Assembly (NCBI GenBank): GCA_964403565.1
Contig: CAYOFV010000024.1
Coordinates: forward strand, 1-15,584
Length of the DNA: 15,584 bases
Source of the DNA: Thioglobus_B sp964403565
Lineage (GTDB): Bacteria; Pseudomonadota; Gammaproteobacteria; PS1; Pseudothioglobaceae
Direction of reading: 5' to 3'
Both the position numbers and the translations under genes were made by a program. Each line of letters opens with the position of its first letter. The first letter of the stretch is position 1. This document shows, piece by piece, positions 7,471 through 14,063 of this stretch. Below the pieces are notes generated by a model. It was not told where the DNA came from, ran no database searches, and saw only the letters and a list, made by a program, of their open reading frames with translations.

Positions 7471-8607
7471 ATGATTGAATATATTCCAGGTTTAGCGGGA
7501 GTTCCGGCAACAGAATCGGCAATATCATCTATTGATGGTAAAAATGGAATTCTTGCATATAGAGGCTACTCAATTGATGATTTAGTAAAAAACTCTACTT
7601 TCGAAGAAACATCCATACTTTTATTAAATGGAGATTTGCCCAATAAAGACGAATTAGAAGATTTTCAATCTTTATTACAGAGTCATTATCGAGTAAAAAC
7701 TAATATTCGCAATATGATGTGGTCATTGCCTGCAACTGGTCACCCAATGAACGTGTTGCAAATGGCTATAGCCTCAATGGCAACTTTTTATCCTGAGGCA
7801 AAAGCGGCGTCAGTGGAATGTGCAGTTACAAAAAATGCTCTTATTCATATCTTATCAACCATGGCAACTCTAGTTTCAATGTGGGAGAATGTGCGTAATG
7901 GTTACGACCCTGTTCCACCCGATCCGTCAATGGGATATGCTAAAAATTTCTTACACATGCTTTGCGGAGAAGAGCCTGAAGATGATATTGTAGAATTATT
8001 TGACGCGTGTCTTATTTTGCATGCTGAGCACACTATCAACGCCTCAACCTTCTCAGCTATGGTAACCGCCTCAACACTTACTAATCCATTTGCAGCAATG
8101 TCTGCTGCAGTTGGAACTCTAGCTGGACCGCTTCACGGCGGTGCTAACGAAGACGTACTTAACATGCTAGATGAAATTGGTGAAGCAAAAAATGCAAGAG
8201 CGTATATTGAAAACCGCCTAAAAAATAAGCAGGTTATTTGGGGCATGGGGCATCGCGAATATAGCGTTAAAGACCCAAGAGCAACTATTTTGCAAAAAAT
8301 GATTGAAAAATACATCAATAAAACTGGTATTACCCTAACTAAGCGTTTTGAAACCGCGCTTGAAGTAGAAAAAATCTGTGATGAATTGCTTGCGCACAAA
8401 GGCGTGTATCCAAATGTAGATTTTTATTCTGGGATTCTGTATGCTGAGATTTTAAAATTACCTACTGATCAATTTACTCCAATTTTTGCAGTAGCTCGTG
8501 CAGCAGGCTGGTTAGCCCACTGGCGTGAACAAGTAAGTCATAACCGTATCTTTAGACCAACGCAAATCTACACTGGCGAGGACTTTAGAGATTATCCAAG
8601 TAAATAA
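7471..8607 (+). CDS. gltA: Citrate synthase (short form)
   Basis: The enzyme condenses acetyl-CoA and oxaloacetate to citrate. The catalytic triad is readable: H222 in GPLHGGANED, H261 in GMGHREYSVKDPRA, and D317 in NVDFYSG. The N-terminus (IPGLAGVPATESAISSIDG, ILAYRGYSI) is standard for the family. At 378 residues it lacks the extra N-terminal domain of the 427-residue hexameric, NADH-sensitive GltA of enterobacteria, so it is more likely a short-form, dimer-type enzyme. The usual GHRVY is GHREY here. 2-methylcitrate synthase (PrpC) is a close relative and cannot be excluded by motif alone, but no other prp gene is present. The Shine-Dalgarno is GAGG at 7459-7462, and ubiE follows after 2 nt. 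Confidence 0.88.
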   Translation: MIEYIPGLAGVPATESAISSIDGKNGILAYRGYSIDDLVKNSTFEETSILLLNGDLPNKDELEDFQSLLQSHYRVKTNIRNMMWSLPATGHPMNVLQMAIASMATFYPEAKAASVECAVTKNALIHILSTMATLVSMWENVRNGYDPVPPDPSMGYAKNFLHMLCGEEPEDDIVELFDACLILHAEHTINASTFSAMVTASTLTNPFAAMSAAVGTLAGPLHGGANEDVLNMLDEIGEAKNARAYIENRLKNKQVIWGMGHREYSVKDPRATILQKMIEKYINKTGITLTKRFETALEVEKICDELLAHKGVYPNVDFYSGILYAEILKLPTDQFTPIFAVARAAGWLAHWREQVSHNRIFRPTQIYTGEDFRDYPSK

Positions 8608-8609
8608 TT

Positions 8610-9350
8610 ATGCAAAACACTACGCACTTTGGCTTTAAAGATGTAAAAACCCAAGATAAGCAGAAGCTTGTTCGCGGGGTGTTTGACTCTGTTGCATCTA
8701 AATATGATTTAATGAATGACGTGCTTTCATTTGGGGCGCATAGACTATGGAAGCGCTACACTATCGCCTCATCTAATATTAAAGAAGGTGATAAAGTTTT
8801 AGACATAGCTGGTGGCACTGGAGATTTGGCCATTGAGTTTAGAAAAAAAGTTGGCGATTCTGGCCAAGTAGTATTGTCAGATATTAATGCTGCAATGCTT
8901 GGTGAAGGGCGCAACAACTTGGTTGACAAAGGTATAGCTGGAGTTGAATTTGTACAGCTTAATGCTGAAGCAATTCCGTTTGCTGATAATAGTTTTGATT
9001 GTGTGTCAATTGCTTTTGGACTTAGAAACGTTACTGATAAAGACAAGGCGCTTAAAGAGATGTATCGAATCTTAAAACCTGGTGGCTGTTTGCTAATTTT
9101 GGAATTTTCTAAAACGGATAACGAATTATTATCTCAAGCCTATGACTTTTATTCATTTAATATCATGCCAAAACTAGGTGGGATAATTGCCGATGATGAA
9201 GAGTCTTATCAATATTTAGCCGAATCTATTCGTAAACACCCTGATCAAGAAACTCTTAAAGACATGATTCTTAATGCTGGATTTGATTTTTGTGAATACC
9301 ACAATATGACTGGTGGTATTGTAGCTCTACATAAAGGCATCAAGGTTTAA
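8610..9350 (+). CDS. ubiE: Ubiquinone/menaquinone C-methyltransferase UbiE
   Basis: UbiE is the SAM-dependent methyltransferase that adds the ring C-methyl group in ubiquinone (and, where present, menaquinone) synthesis. The 246 residues contain the family N-terminal segment VFDSVASKYDLMNDVLSFG, SAM motif I LDIAGGTGD (about 64-72, D65), the acidic position after strand 2 (SDINAAML), the SIAFGLRNV segment, and motif III RILKPGGCLLILEF. It ends with the family's typical MTGGIVALHKG. There is almost no gap after gltA and no good Shine-Dalgarno, so its translation is probably coupled. Together with ubiJ and ubiB it reproduces the enterobacterial ubiE-ubiJ-ubiB order, which strongly supports the ubiquinone role. 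Confidence 0.97.
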   Translation: MQNTTHFGFKDVKTQDKQKLVRGVFDSVASKYDLMNDVLSFGAHRLWKRYTIASSNIKEGDKVLDIAGGTGDLAIEFRKKVGDSGQVVLSDINAAMLGEGRNNLVDKGIAGVEFVQLNAEAIPFADNSFDCVSIAFGLRNVTDKDKALKEMYRILKPGGCLLILEFSKTDNELLSQAYDFYSFNIMPKLGGIIADDEESYQYLAESIRKHPDQETLKDMILNAGFDFCEYHNMTGGIVALHKGIKV

Positions 9351-9361
9351 AGTTAATAATC

Positions 9362-9874
9362 ATGCAACACTTTGTTTTAGAAGGTGCGCTCAATTATCTA
9401 ATAAGCAATAAGCATATAGATATATCAGCATTAGCTGGAAAAAAAATTCGCTTTGAACTTGAAAACCTACCTTTGGAAGTTAACTTTGTTTGTACTGATA
9501 ATAAGATTTATGTACTTTCATCTCCAATAGATACAACTGATGTTGATATCAAACTTAAAGAGGAGGTTTTTCTATCTCTATTTAAAGGCGAAGATGTTAA
9601 GCAACTTTTAAGAGAAGATAAGATTGTCATTAATGGTGATGTAAAAACTGCTCAACTTATAGTTGACTTACTAGAACAAACTAATATTGATCCAGAAGAA
9701 GTTCTTGCCAAATATACAGGCGATATTGTTGCTCATGAGATTGGCAAAATTGCTAAAAAAATTAAAGAAAGCGCCAAAAACGCACAAAGCCCTATTGACG
9801 CAATTAAAGACACTGTAGCAAACTTTTTAATTCAGCCTACAAAGTCTGATCTGTACAAAAATAAAAAAACCTAA
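9362..9874 (+). CDS. ubiJ: Ubiquinone biosynthesis accessory factor UbiJ (SCP2 domain)
   Basis: UbiJ is a lipid-binding accessory protein of the cytosolic Ubi complex, thought to hold hydrophobic ubiquinone intermediates during ring modification. The 170 residues comprise an N-terminal SCP2-like domain (about 1-110, alternating strand-like segments ending in INGDVKTAQLIVDLL) and a C-terminal helical region (about 115-165) rich in Lys, Ala and Ile. The sequence is poorly conserved, as usual in this family, so the assignment rests on the SCP2-like pattern, the size (E. coli UbiJ is about 200 residues) and the position between ubiE and ubiB. The ubiB ATG follows after a single base. Confidence 0.88.
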   Translation: MQHFVLEGALNYLISNKHIDISALAGKKIRFELENLPLEVNFVCTDNKIYVLSSPIDTTDVDIKLKEEVFLSLFKGEDVKQLLREDKIVINGDVKTAQLIVDLLEQTNIDPEEVLAKYTGDIVAHEIGKIAKKIKESAKNAQSPIDAIKDTVANFLIQPTKSDLYKNKKT

Positions 9875-9875
9875 C

Positions 9876-11480
9876 ATGCAGAGCTTAGCTAGATTTATTA
9901 GCATTTCAAGGGTGTTAATACGTTATCGTCTTGATTCTCTTGTGCTCTCAACGCCTGCATTAAAAAGCTTAAAGCCAATTCTATATTTAATTCCTTGGCA
10001 TTATTTTCCAATAAAAAAATACTCTAGAGGTCAAAGGATACGCTTAGCCCTTGAAGAGCTTGGGCCAATTTTTATTAAATTTGGACAAACACTATCCACG
10101 CGTCCTGATTTATTACCGGATGATATTTCTCTAGAGTTAAAAAAACTTCAAGACGCGTGCCCTGCATTTAATATTAATGATGCAAAAAATATTATTGAAA
10201 GCGAGCTTGGAGGCAGTATTGAGAATTTATTCTCTACGTTTGATAATGAAGTTCTTGCGTCAGCCTCTATTGCTCAAGCACATACTGCAAAAACCCTAAA
10301 TGGAGATGAGATTGTAGTCAAAGTCTTAAGGCCAAATATCAAACAAACAATAAAACGTGATTTGGCTCTTATGTACGGTCTAGCCAAGCTAATTAACAAA
10401 CACCCTATTAGTAAAAAACTACGACCAATTGAAGTAGTCAAAGAGTTTGAAGATATTATTCTTGCAGAGCTTGACCTTACAAAAGAAAAACAAAACGCCA
10501 AACAAATTCGGCAAAATTTTACCAACTCAGATTTACTATATATACCTAAAGTATATGACGAACTTTGTAGTGAAAACGTATTAACAACTGAGAGAATTTA
10601 CGGCACTCCTGTTGGTGATATTGAACAATTAAAACAAAAAAATATTAACCTTAAAAAAATTGCTGAAGACGGGGTAATTATATTTTTCACTCAAGTGTTT
10701 AAGCACAATTTTTTTCATGCAGATATGCATCCCGGCAATATTTTCGTTAGCGATAATAGTTCGTATATTGGTGTTGATTTTGGCATTATGGGATCACTCA
10801 CACTTGAAGATCAAGACTTTCTTGCCGAAATATTTCTTGGATTTTTCAACAAAGATTATCACAAGGTTGCAAAAACTTATATTGACTCTGGATGGGCGAG
10901 CAGCTCTACTGATGTTTTCTCTTTTGAAAAAGCAGTGGAAAGAATCTGTGAACCAATGTTTGCAAAATCACTTGGCGAAATATCCTTTGGTCAAGTATTA
11001 TTGGAACTTATTCAAGAGGCAAAGAATTTTGATATAACAGTACAACCGCAGTTACTATTATTAGACAAAACTTTACTAAATATTGAAGGACTTGGCAGAC
11101 AACTTTATCCAGAGCTTGATCTTTGGGCTACAGCAAAGCCTTTCTTAGAAGAATTAATACAAGAGAAATACAGCGTGAAAAATACATTTGAAAAACTAAA
11201 AGATGATGCACCACAAATCTTAAAAGAAGTTCCAGAACTGCCTAAACTTACAATTAACGCCCTAAAAAAACTTAACAAACTTGGCGATATGTCAGCCCTG
11301 CAAGAAAAACAAACTTCAAGCATAGTAAACCAACTTAAAGACAATTCAAAAAAACAAACTTCAGCTGTATTTGCTGGTAGTTTTGTTATCCTTTCTGGAG
11401 TATTGGCTACCAATCAATTGTATGTGGCAAGCGCAGTGAGCGCTCTAGTTGGCGTGGTTTTTTGGCTAAGATCAAAATAA
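9876..11480 (+). CDS. ubiB: UbiB, atypical ABC1/ADCK-family kinase-like ATPase for ubiquinone synthesis
   Basis: UbiB is a membrane-anchored member of the ABC1/ADCK/UbiB protein-kinase-like family needed for ubiquinone synthesis; the family acts as an ATPase and not as a classical protein kinase. The 534 residues carry the diagnostic KxGQ motif (K68-F-G-Q71, within FIKFGQTLSTRPDLLP), the Ala-rich nucleotide loop (129-SASIAQAH-136) in place of a Gly-rich loop, the lysine in VVKVLRP (K149), the catalytic-loop equivalent HADMHPGN (281-288), and the DFG metal site (301-303). Two hydrophobic C-terminal segments (about 492-532) give the expected membrane anchor, and the protein ends in RSK. It is the last gene of the run; a promoter and hairpin follow. 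Confidence 0.96.
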   Translation: MQSLARFISISRVLIRYRLDSLVLSTPALKSLKPILYLIPWHYFPIKKYSRGQRIRLALEELGPIFIKFGQTLSTRPDLLPDDISLELKKLQDACPAFNINDAKNIIESELGGSIENLFSTFDNEVLASASIAQAHTAKTLNGDEIVVKVLRPNIKQTIKRDLALMYGLAKLINKHPISKKLRPIEVVKEFEDIILAELDLTKEKQNAKQIRQNFTNSDLLYIPKVYDELCSENVLTTERIYGTPVGDIEQLKQKNINLKKIAEDGVIIFFTQVFKHNFFHADMHPGNIFVSDNSSYIGVDFGIMGSLTLEDQDFLAEIFLGFFNKDYHKVAKTYIDSGWASSSTDVFSFEKAVERICEPMFAKSLGEISFGQVLLELIQEAKNFDITVQPQLLLLDKTLLNIEGLGRQLYPELDLWATAKPFLEELIQEKYSVKNTFEKLKDDAPQILKEVPELPKLTINALKKLNKLGDMSALQEKQTSSIVNQLKDNSKKQTSAVFAGSFVILSGVLATNQLYVASAVSALVGVVFWLRSK

Positions 11481-11515
11481 ATATATACAATTTCAAGCGC
11501 AGTACTCACAAAGCA

Positions 11516-11543
11516 TTGATATTTTAGAGTTTTCAGGTAAAAT
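11516..11543 (+). promoter_or_regulatory. Likely sigma70-type promoter of the rplY-pth-ychF-gpmI run
   Basis: TTGATA at 11516-11521 (5/6 to consensus) is followed after a 16-nt spacer by TAAAAT at 11538-11543 (5/6). Transcription would begin near 11550, about 80 nt before the rplY ATG. The 148-nt gap after ubiB is the longest in the window, consistent with a transcription boundary. The 9-mer GGTAAAATT containing the -10 recurs at 3760-3768 upstream of aroQ. Confidence 0.6.
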
Positions 11544-11585
11544 TACCGCTTTGGTATATTTGGTCGCAAAATATATCTTTTAAGC

Positions 11586-11616
11586 AGCACCCGACCGGGG
11601 TGTTTTTTTTATTTTT
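11586..11616 (+). terminator. Hairpin plus T-tract in the rplY leader: terminator or attenuator
   Basis: The arms 11586-11592 (AGCACCC) and 11598-11604 (GGGTGTT) form a 7-bp stem with one G-U pair and loop GACCG. It is followed by eight Ts (11603-11610, partly in the stem), an A and five more Ts, the form of an intrinsic terminator. The rplY Shine-Dalgarno GGAG (11617-11620) begins directly after, leaving no room for a promoter between. Any rplY message must therefore read through this element, which suggests attenuation. GGTCG at 11562-11566 can pair with CGACC at 11592-11596 (5 Watson-Crick pairs plus U-G pairs) and would break the terminator stem. Confidence 0.65.
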
Positions 11617-11628
11617 GGAGAAATACAA

Positions 11629-12315
11629 ATGAGTATGTCAATTAATGCAACAGCAAGAGACGATCAAGGCAAGGGTGCGAGCCGCCGCCTACGTCGCAAT
11701 GAACAAGTTCCTGCAATTATTTATGGTGCAGGTAAAGACGCAACAGCAGTTGCTCTTAACATCCACGAGGTTACACACCTTTTGGAAAATGAAGAAGCTT
11801 ACACTTCAATTCTAGACTTAAAAATTGGCAAAGCCAAAGAGTCAGTAATTGTTAAAGACTTACAACGTCACCCTGCTAAAAACTGCATTACTCATGTTGA
11901 TTTCCTACGTGTTGATATGAAACAAAATATCGTTACCAGCATTCCTCTACACTTTAACGGTGCAGAAGAAAACGAGGCTATTCGTCTTGGTGCTGTACTT
12001 AATCAATTTGTTAATTCAATTGAGGTTTCATGTCTACCAGCCGACCTTCCACACGCAATTGAGGTTGATATCTCAGGTTTAGAAATGGATGGTCATATTT
12101 CATTAACTGGTCTTACTATGCCTGAAGGCGTTACAATTACAGCTCTTACTCATGGCGATATTGAAGCACATGATCAAAGTGTTGTTGCTGTACAAGCCGC
12201 TAAGAAGATGGCTGAAATCGAAGAAGAAGAGATTGTATCAGACAAAGGTGAAGATGCAGCAGAAGGCGAAGGCTCTGCAGAAGCTTCTGATGACAACTCT
12301 GAAGGCGAGGCATAA
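11629..12315 (+). CDS. rplY: Large ribosomal subunit protein bL25, long Ctc/TL5 type
   Basis: bL25 binds 5S rRNA in the large ribosomal subunit. This 228-residue protein is the long Ctc/TL5 form, not the short form of E. coli (about 94 residues). The N-terminal 5S-binding domain (about 1-95) includes the family signature GKGASRRLRRNEQVPAIIYG (residues 11-30). A beta-rich C-terminal domain spans about 96-185 (including VDISGLEMDGHISLTGL), and the protein ends in a very acidic tail (about 190-228) rich in Glu, Asp, Gly and Ser. The ATG at 11629 is placed 8 nt after GGAG (11617-11620); a second in-frame ATG at 11635 is less well spaced. The leader carries a probable attenuator. It heads a run with pth, ychF and gpmI. 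Confidence 0.95.
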   Translation: MSMSINATARDDQGKGASRRLRRNEQVPAIIYGAGKDATAVALNIHEVTHLLENEEAYTSILDLKIGKAKESVIVKDLQRHPAKNCITHVDFLRVDMKQNIVTSIPLHFNGAEENEAIRLGAVLNQFVNSIEVSCLPADLPHAIEVDISGLEMDGHISLTGLTMPEGVTITALTHGDIEAHDQSVVAVQAAKKMAEIEEEEIVSDKGEDAAEGEGSAEASDDNSEGEA

Positions 12316-12324
12316 TAATAAACT

Positions 12325-12349
12325 ACCGCTAGATTTATTCTAGCAAGGT
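12325..12349 (+). promoter_or_regulatory. Hairpin covering the pth ribosome-binding site
   Basis: A perfect 6-bp stem, GCTAGA (12328-12333) with TCTAGC (12339-12344), closes a 5-nt loop TTTAT. It is extended by ACC (12325-12327) pairing with GGT (12347-12349) across an AA bulge. The probable pth Shine-Dalgarno AAGG (12345-12348) lies in that bulge and outer stem, so the fold would hide it. No T-tract follows, so this is not an intrinsic terminator. Confidence 0.5.
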
Positions 12350-12359
12350 CAAATACAAT

Positions 12360-12938
12360 ATGACGATAAAATTGATTGTTGGCCTGGGCAATCCAGGAAA
12401 AGACTATCAATCACATCGTCATAATGTTGGGTTTTGGTTTGTTGATTCACTTGCAAATCTATACGGCGGTAATTTTAAAAAAGAGGCTAAATTCTTTGGT
12501 GATGCTACTAAAGTAAATATAGCCGGATCAGGGGTTTTTCTACTCAAGCCTAACACCTTTATGAATGCTTCTGGCAAGTCCATAAGTGCAATTGCTAAAT
12601 TCTATCAAATAAAAGTAGATGAAATACTAGTTGCCCATGACGAACTAGACCTCAATCCTAACACTGTTAGAGTTAAATTTAGTGGTGGCCACGGCGGTCA
12701 CAATGGCTTAAGAGATACTATAAAAGCGCTTGGTTCAAAAGACTTTTATCGATTAAGAATAGGCATTGGCCACCCTGGAGATAAATCTAAGGTATCTGGA
12801 TTTGTACTGCATGCACCAAATAAATCTGAACTTGAGCCAATACAAAACTCTTTGGTTAATGCTTTTGGTGTTATTGAAGATGTTGTTAAAGGTGATACTG
12901 AAAAAGCCATGCGTAACTTACATACAAAGGATAATTAA
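12360..12938 (+). CDS. pth: Peptidyl-tRNA hydrolase
   Basis: Pth cleaves the ester bond of peptidyl-tRNAs that drop off ribosomes, recycling tRNA. The 192 residues match bacterial Pth in length. The N-terminal LIVGLGNPGKDY gives the active-site Asn11, followed by catalytic His21 in HNVGFWFVD. KPNTFMNASG comes next, then D94 in VAHDELDL (partner of the catalytic His), and the glycine-rich GGHGGHNGLRD segment. The ATG lies 11 nt after AAGG (12345-12348), which is buried in a hairpin. The neighbours rplY upstream and ychF 2 nt downstream form a conserved translation-linked set; pth-ychF adjacency also occurs in E. coli. Confidence 0.97.
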   Translation: MTIKLIVGLGNPGKDYQSHRHNVGFWFVDSLANLYGGNFKKEAKFFGDATKVNIAGSGVFLLKPNTFMNASGKSISAIAKFYQIKVDEILVAHDELDLNPNTVRVKFSGGHGGHNGLRDTIKALGSKDFYRLRIGIGHPGDKSKVSGFVLHAPNKSELEPIQNSLVNAFGVIEDVVKGDTEKAMRNLHTKDN

Positions 12939-12940
12939 TT

Positions 12941-14032
12941 ATGGGATTTAAATGTGGAATAGTAGGTCTGCCAAATGTTGGAAAGTCGACCCTTTTTAAC
13001 GCTTTAACACAAGCCGGAATTGAATCTGCAAACTATCCTTTTTGTACTATTGAGCCAAATGTTGGTATTGTGCCAATCAATGACCCGCGTCTTGATGAGT
13101 TAGCAAATATAGTTAATCCTGAAAAAATCTTGCCAACAACTATGGAGTTTGTTGATATTGCAGGACTTGTTGAGGGAGCTTCAAAAGGCGAAGGTCTTGG
13201 AAATCAATTTTTATCAAACATTCGTGAAACCGATGCAATTGTACATGTAGTTCGCTGTTTTGAAAATGATGATATTGTGCATGTGGCTGGCAAAATTTCA
13301 CCACTAGATGATATTGAAATTATTAATACTGAGCTGGTACTGTCTGACCTTGCTACACTTGATAAACTTTACCAAAAGGCCTTAAAAAATACCAAATCTG
13401 GACAAAAAGAAGGTCTACCTCTTAGAGAATTGTTAGAAAAAATTCTACCAGTATTAGAATCTGGACAAAGTGCTCGCACTTTAGATTTTGACGAAGAAGA
13501 GCAAAAATTATTGCGTGGTTTTCAACTACTAACAACCAAACCGGTTCTCTATGTTGCAAATGTTAGTGAAGACGGCTTTAACAATAATCCACACCTAAGC
13601 GCTGTAGAAAAATTTGCCCAAAATGAAGGTGCACAAGTAGTTGCCATTTGTGCTGATATTGAAGCCGAAATTGCCGAACTTGATGGTGAAGAAAAACAAG
13701 ACTTTTTATCAGAAATGGGGCAAACACAATCTGGACTTGATCGTTTAATTATTGCTGGGTATAAATTATTAGGCCTACAAACTTACTTTACCGCAGGCGT
13801 TAAAGAAGTTCGTGCATGGACTATTAATATTGGCGATAGCGCACCACAAGCAGCTGGCAAAATTCATGGTGACTTTGAAAAAGGCTTTATTCGTGCCGAA
13901 ACTATTGCGTATGACGATTTTATTAAATTTGAAGGCGAAAAAGGCGCTAAAGAGGCTGGTAAACTACGTTCTGAAGGCAAGGAATACATTGTTAAAGATG
14001 GTGATGTGGTACACTTCTTGTTTAATGTTTAA
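12941..14032 (+). CDS. ychF: Redox-regulated ribosome-associated ATPase YchF (OLA1 family)
   Basis: YchF is an Obg-like P-loop NTPase that prefers ATP to GTP and associates with ribosomes; its precise cell role is not settled. The 363 residues contain P-loop G9-LPNVGKS-16, the G3 motif DIAGLV (72-77), the GEGLGNQFLSNIRETDAI segment typical of YchF, and NVSE (207-210) in place of the GTP-specifying NKxD, which explains ATP preference. A helical insertion (about 130-195) follows, and the C-terminal TGS domain (about 278-362) contains TYFTAGVKEVRAW and ends DGDVVHFLFNV. It starts 2 nt after the pth stop with AAAGG (12926-12930) as the likely Shine-Dalgarno inside pth. Confidence 0.97.
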   Translation: MGFKCGIVGLPNVGKSTLFNALTQAGIESANYPFCTIEPNVGIVPINDPRLDELANIVNPEKILPTTMEFVDIAGLVEGASKGEGLGNQFLSNIRETDAIVHVVRCFENDDIVHVAGKISPLDDIEIINTELVLSDLATLDKLYQKALKNTKSGQKEGLPLRELLEKILPVLESGQSARTLDFDEEEQKLLRGFQLLTTKPVLYVANVSEDGFNNNPHLSAVEKFAQNEGAQVVAICADIEAEIAELDGEEKQDFLSEMGQTQSGLDRLIIAGYKLLGLQTYFTAGVKEVRAWTINIGDSAPQAAGKIHGDFEKGFIRAETIAYDDFIKFEGEKGAKEAGKLRSEGKEYIVKDGDVVHFLFNV

Positions 14033-14063
14033 GCTAAAAAACAAATTAACAAACTATTAACTA

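Noticed and set aside
12174..12410. 78-residue open frame on the - strand across the rplY-pth junction
   Set aside because: It is largely the complement of the acidic Glu/Asp tail of L25, giving Ser/Ala-rich low-complexity sequence with no ribosome-binding site.
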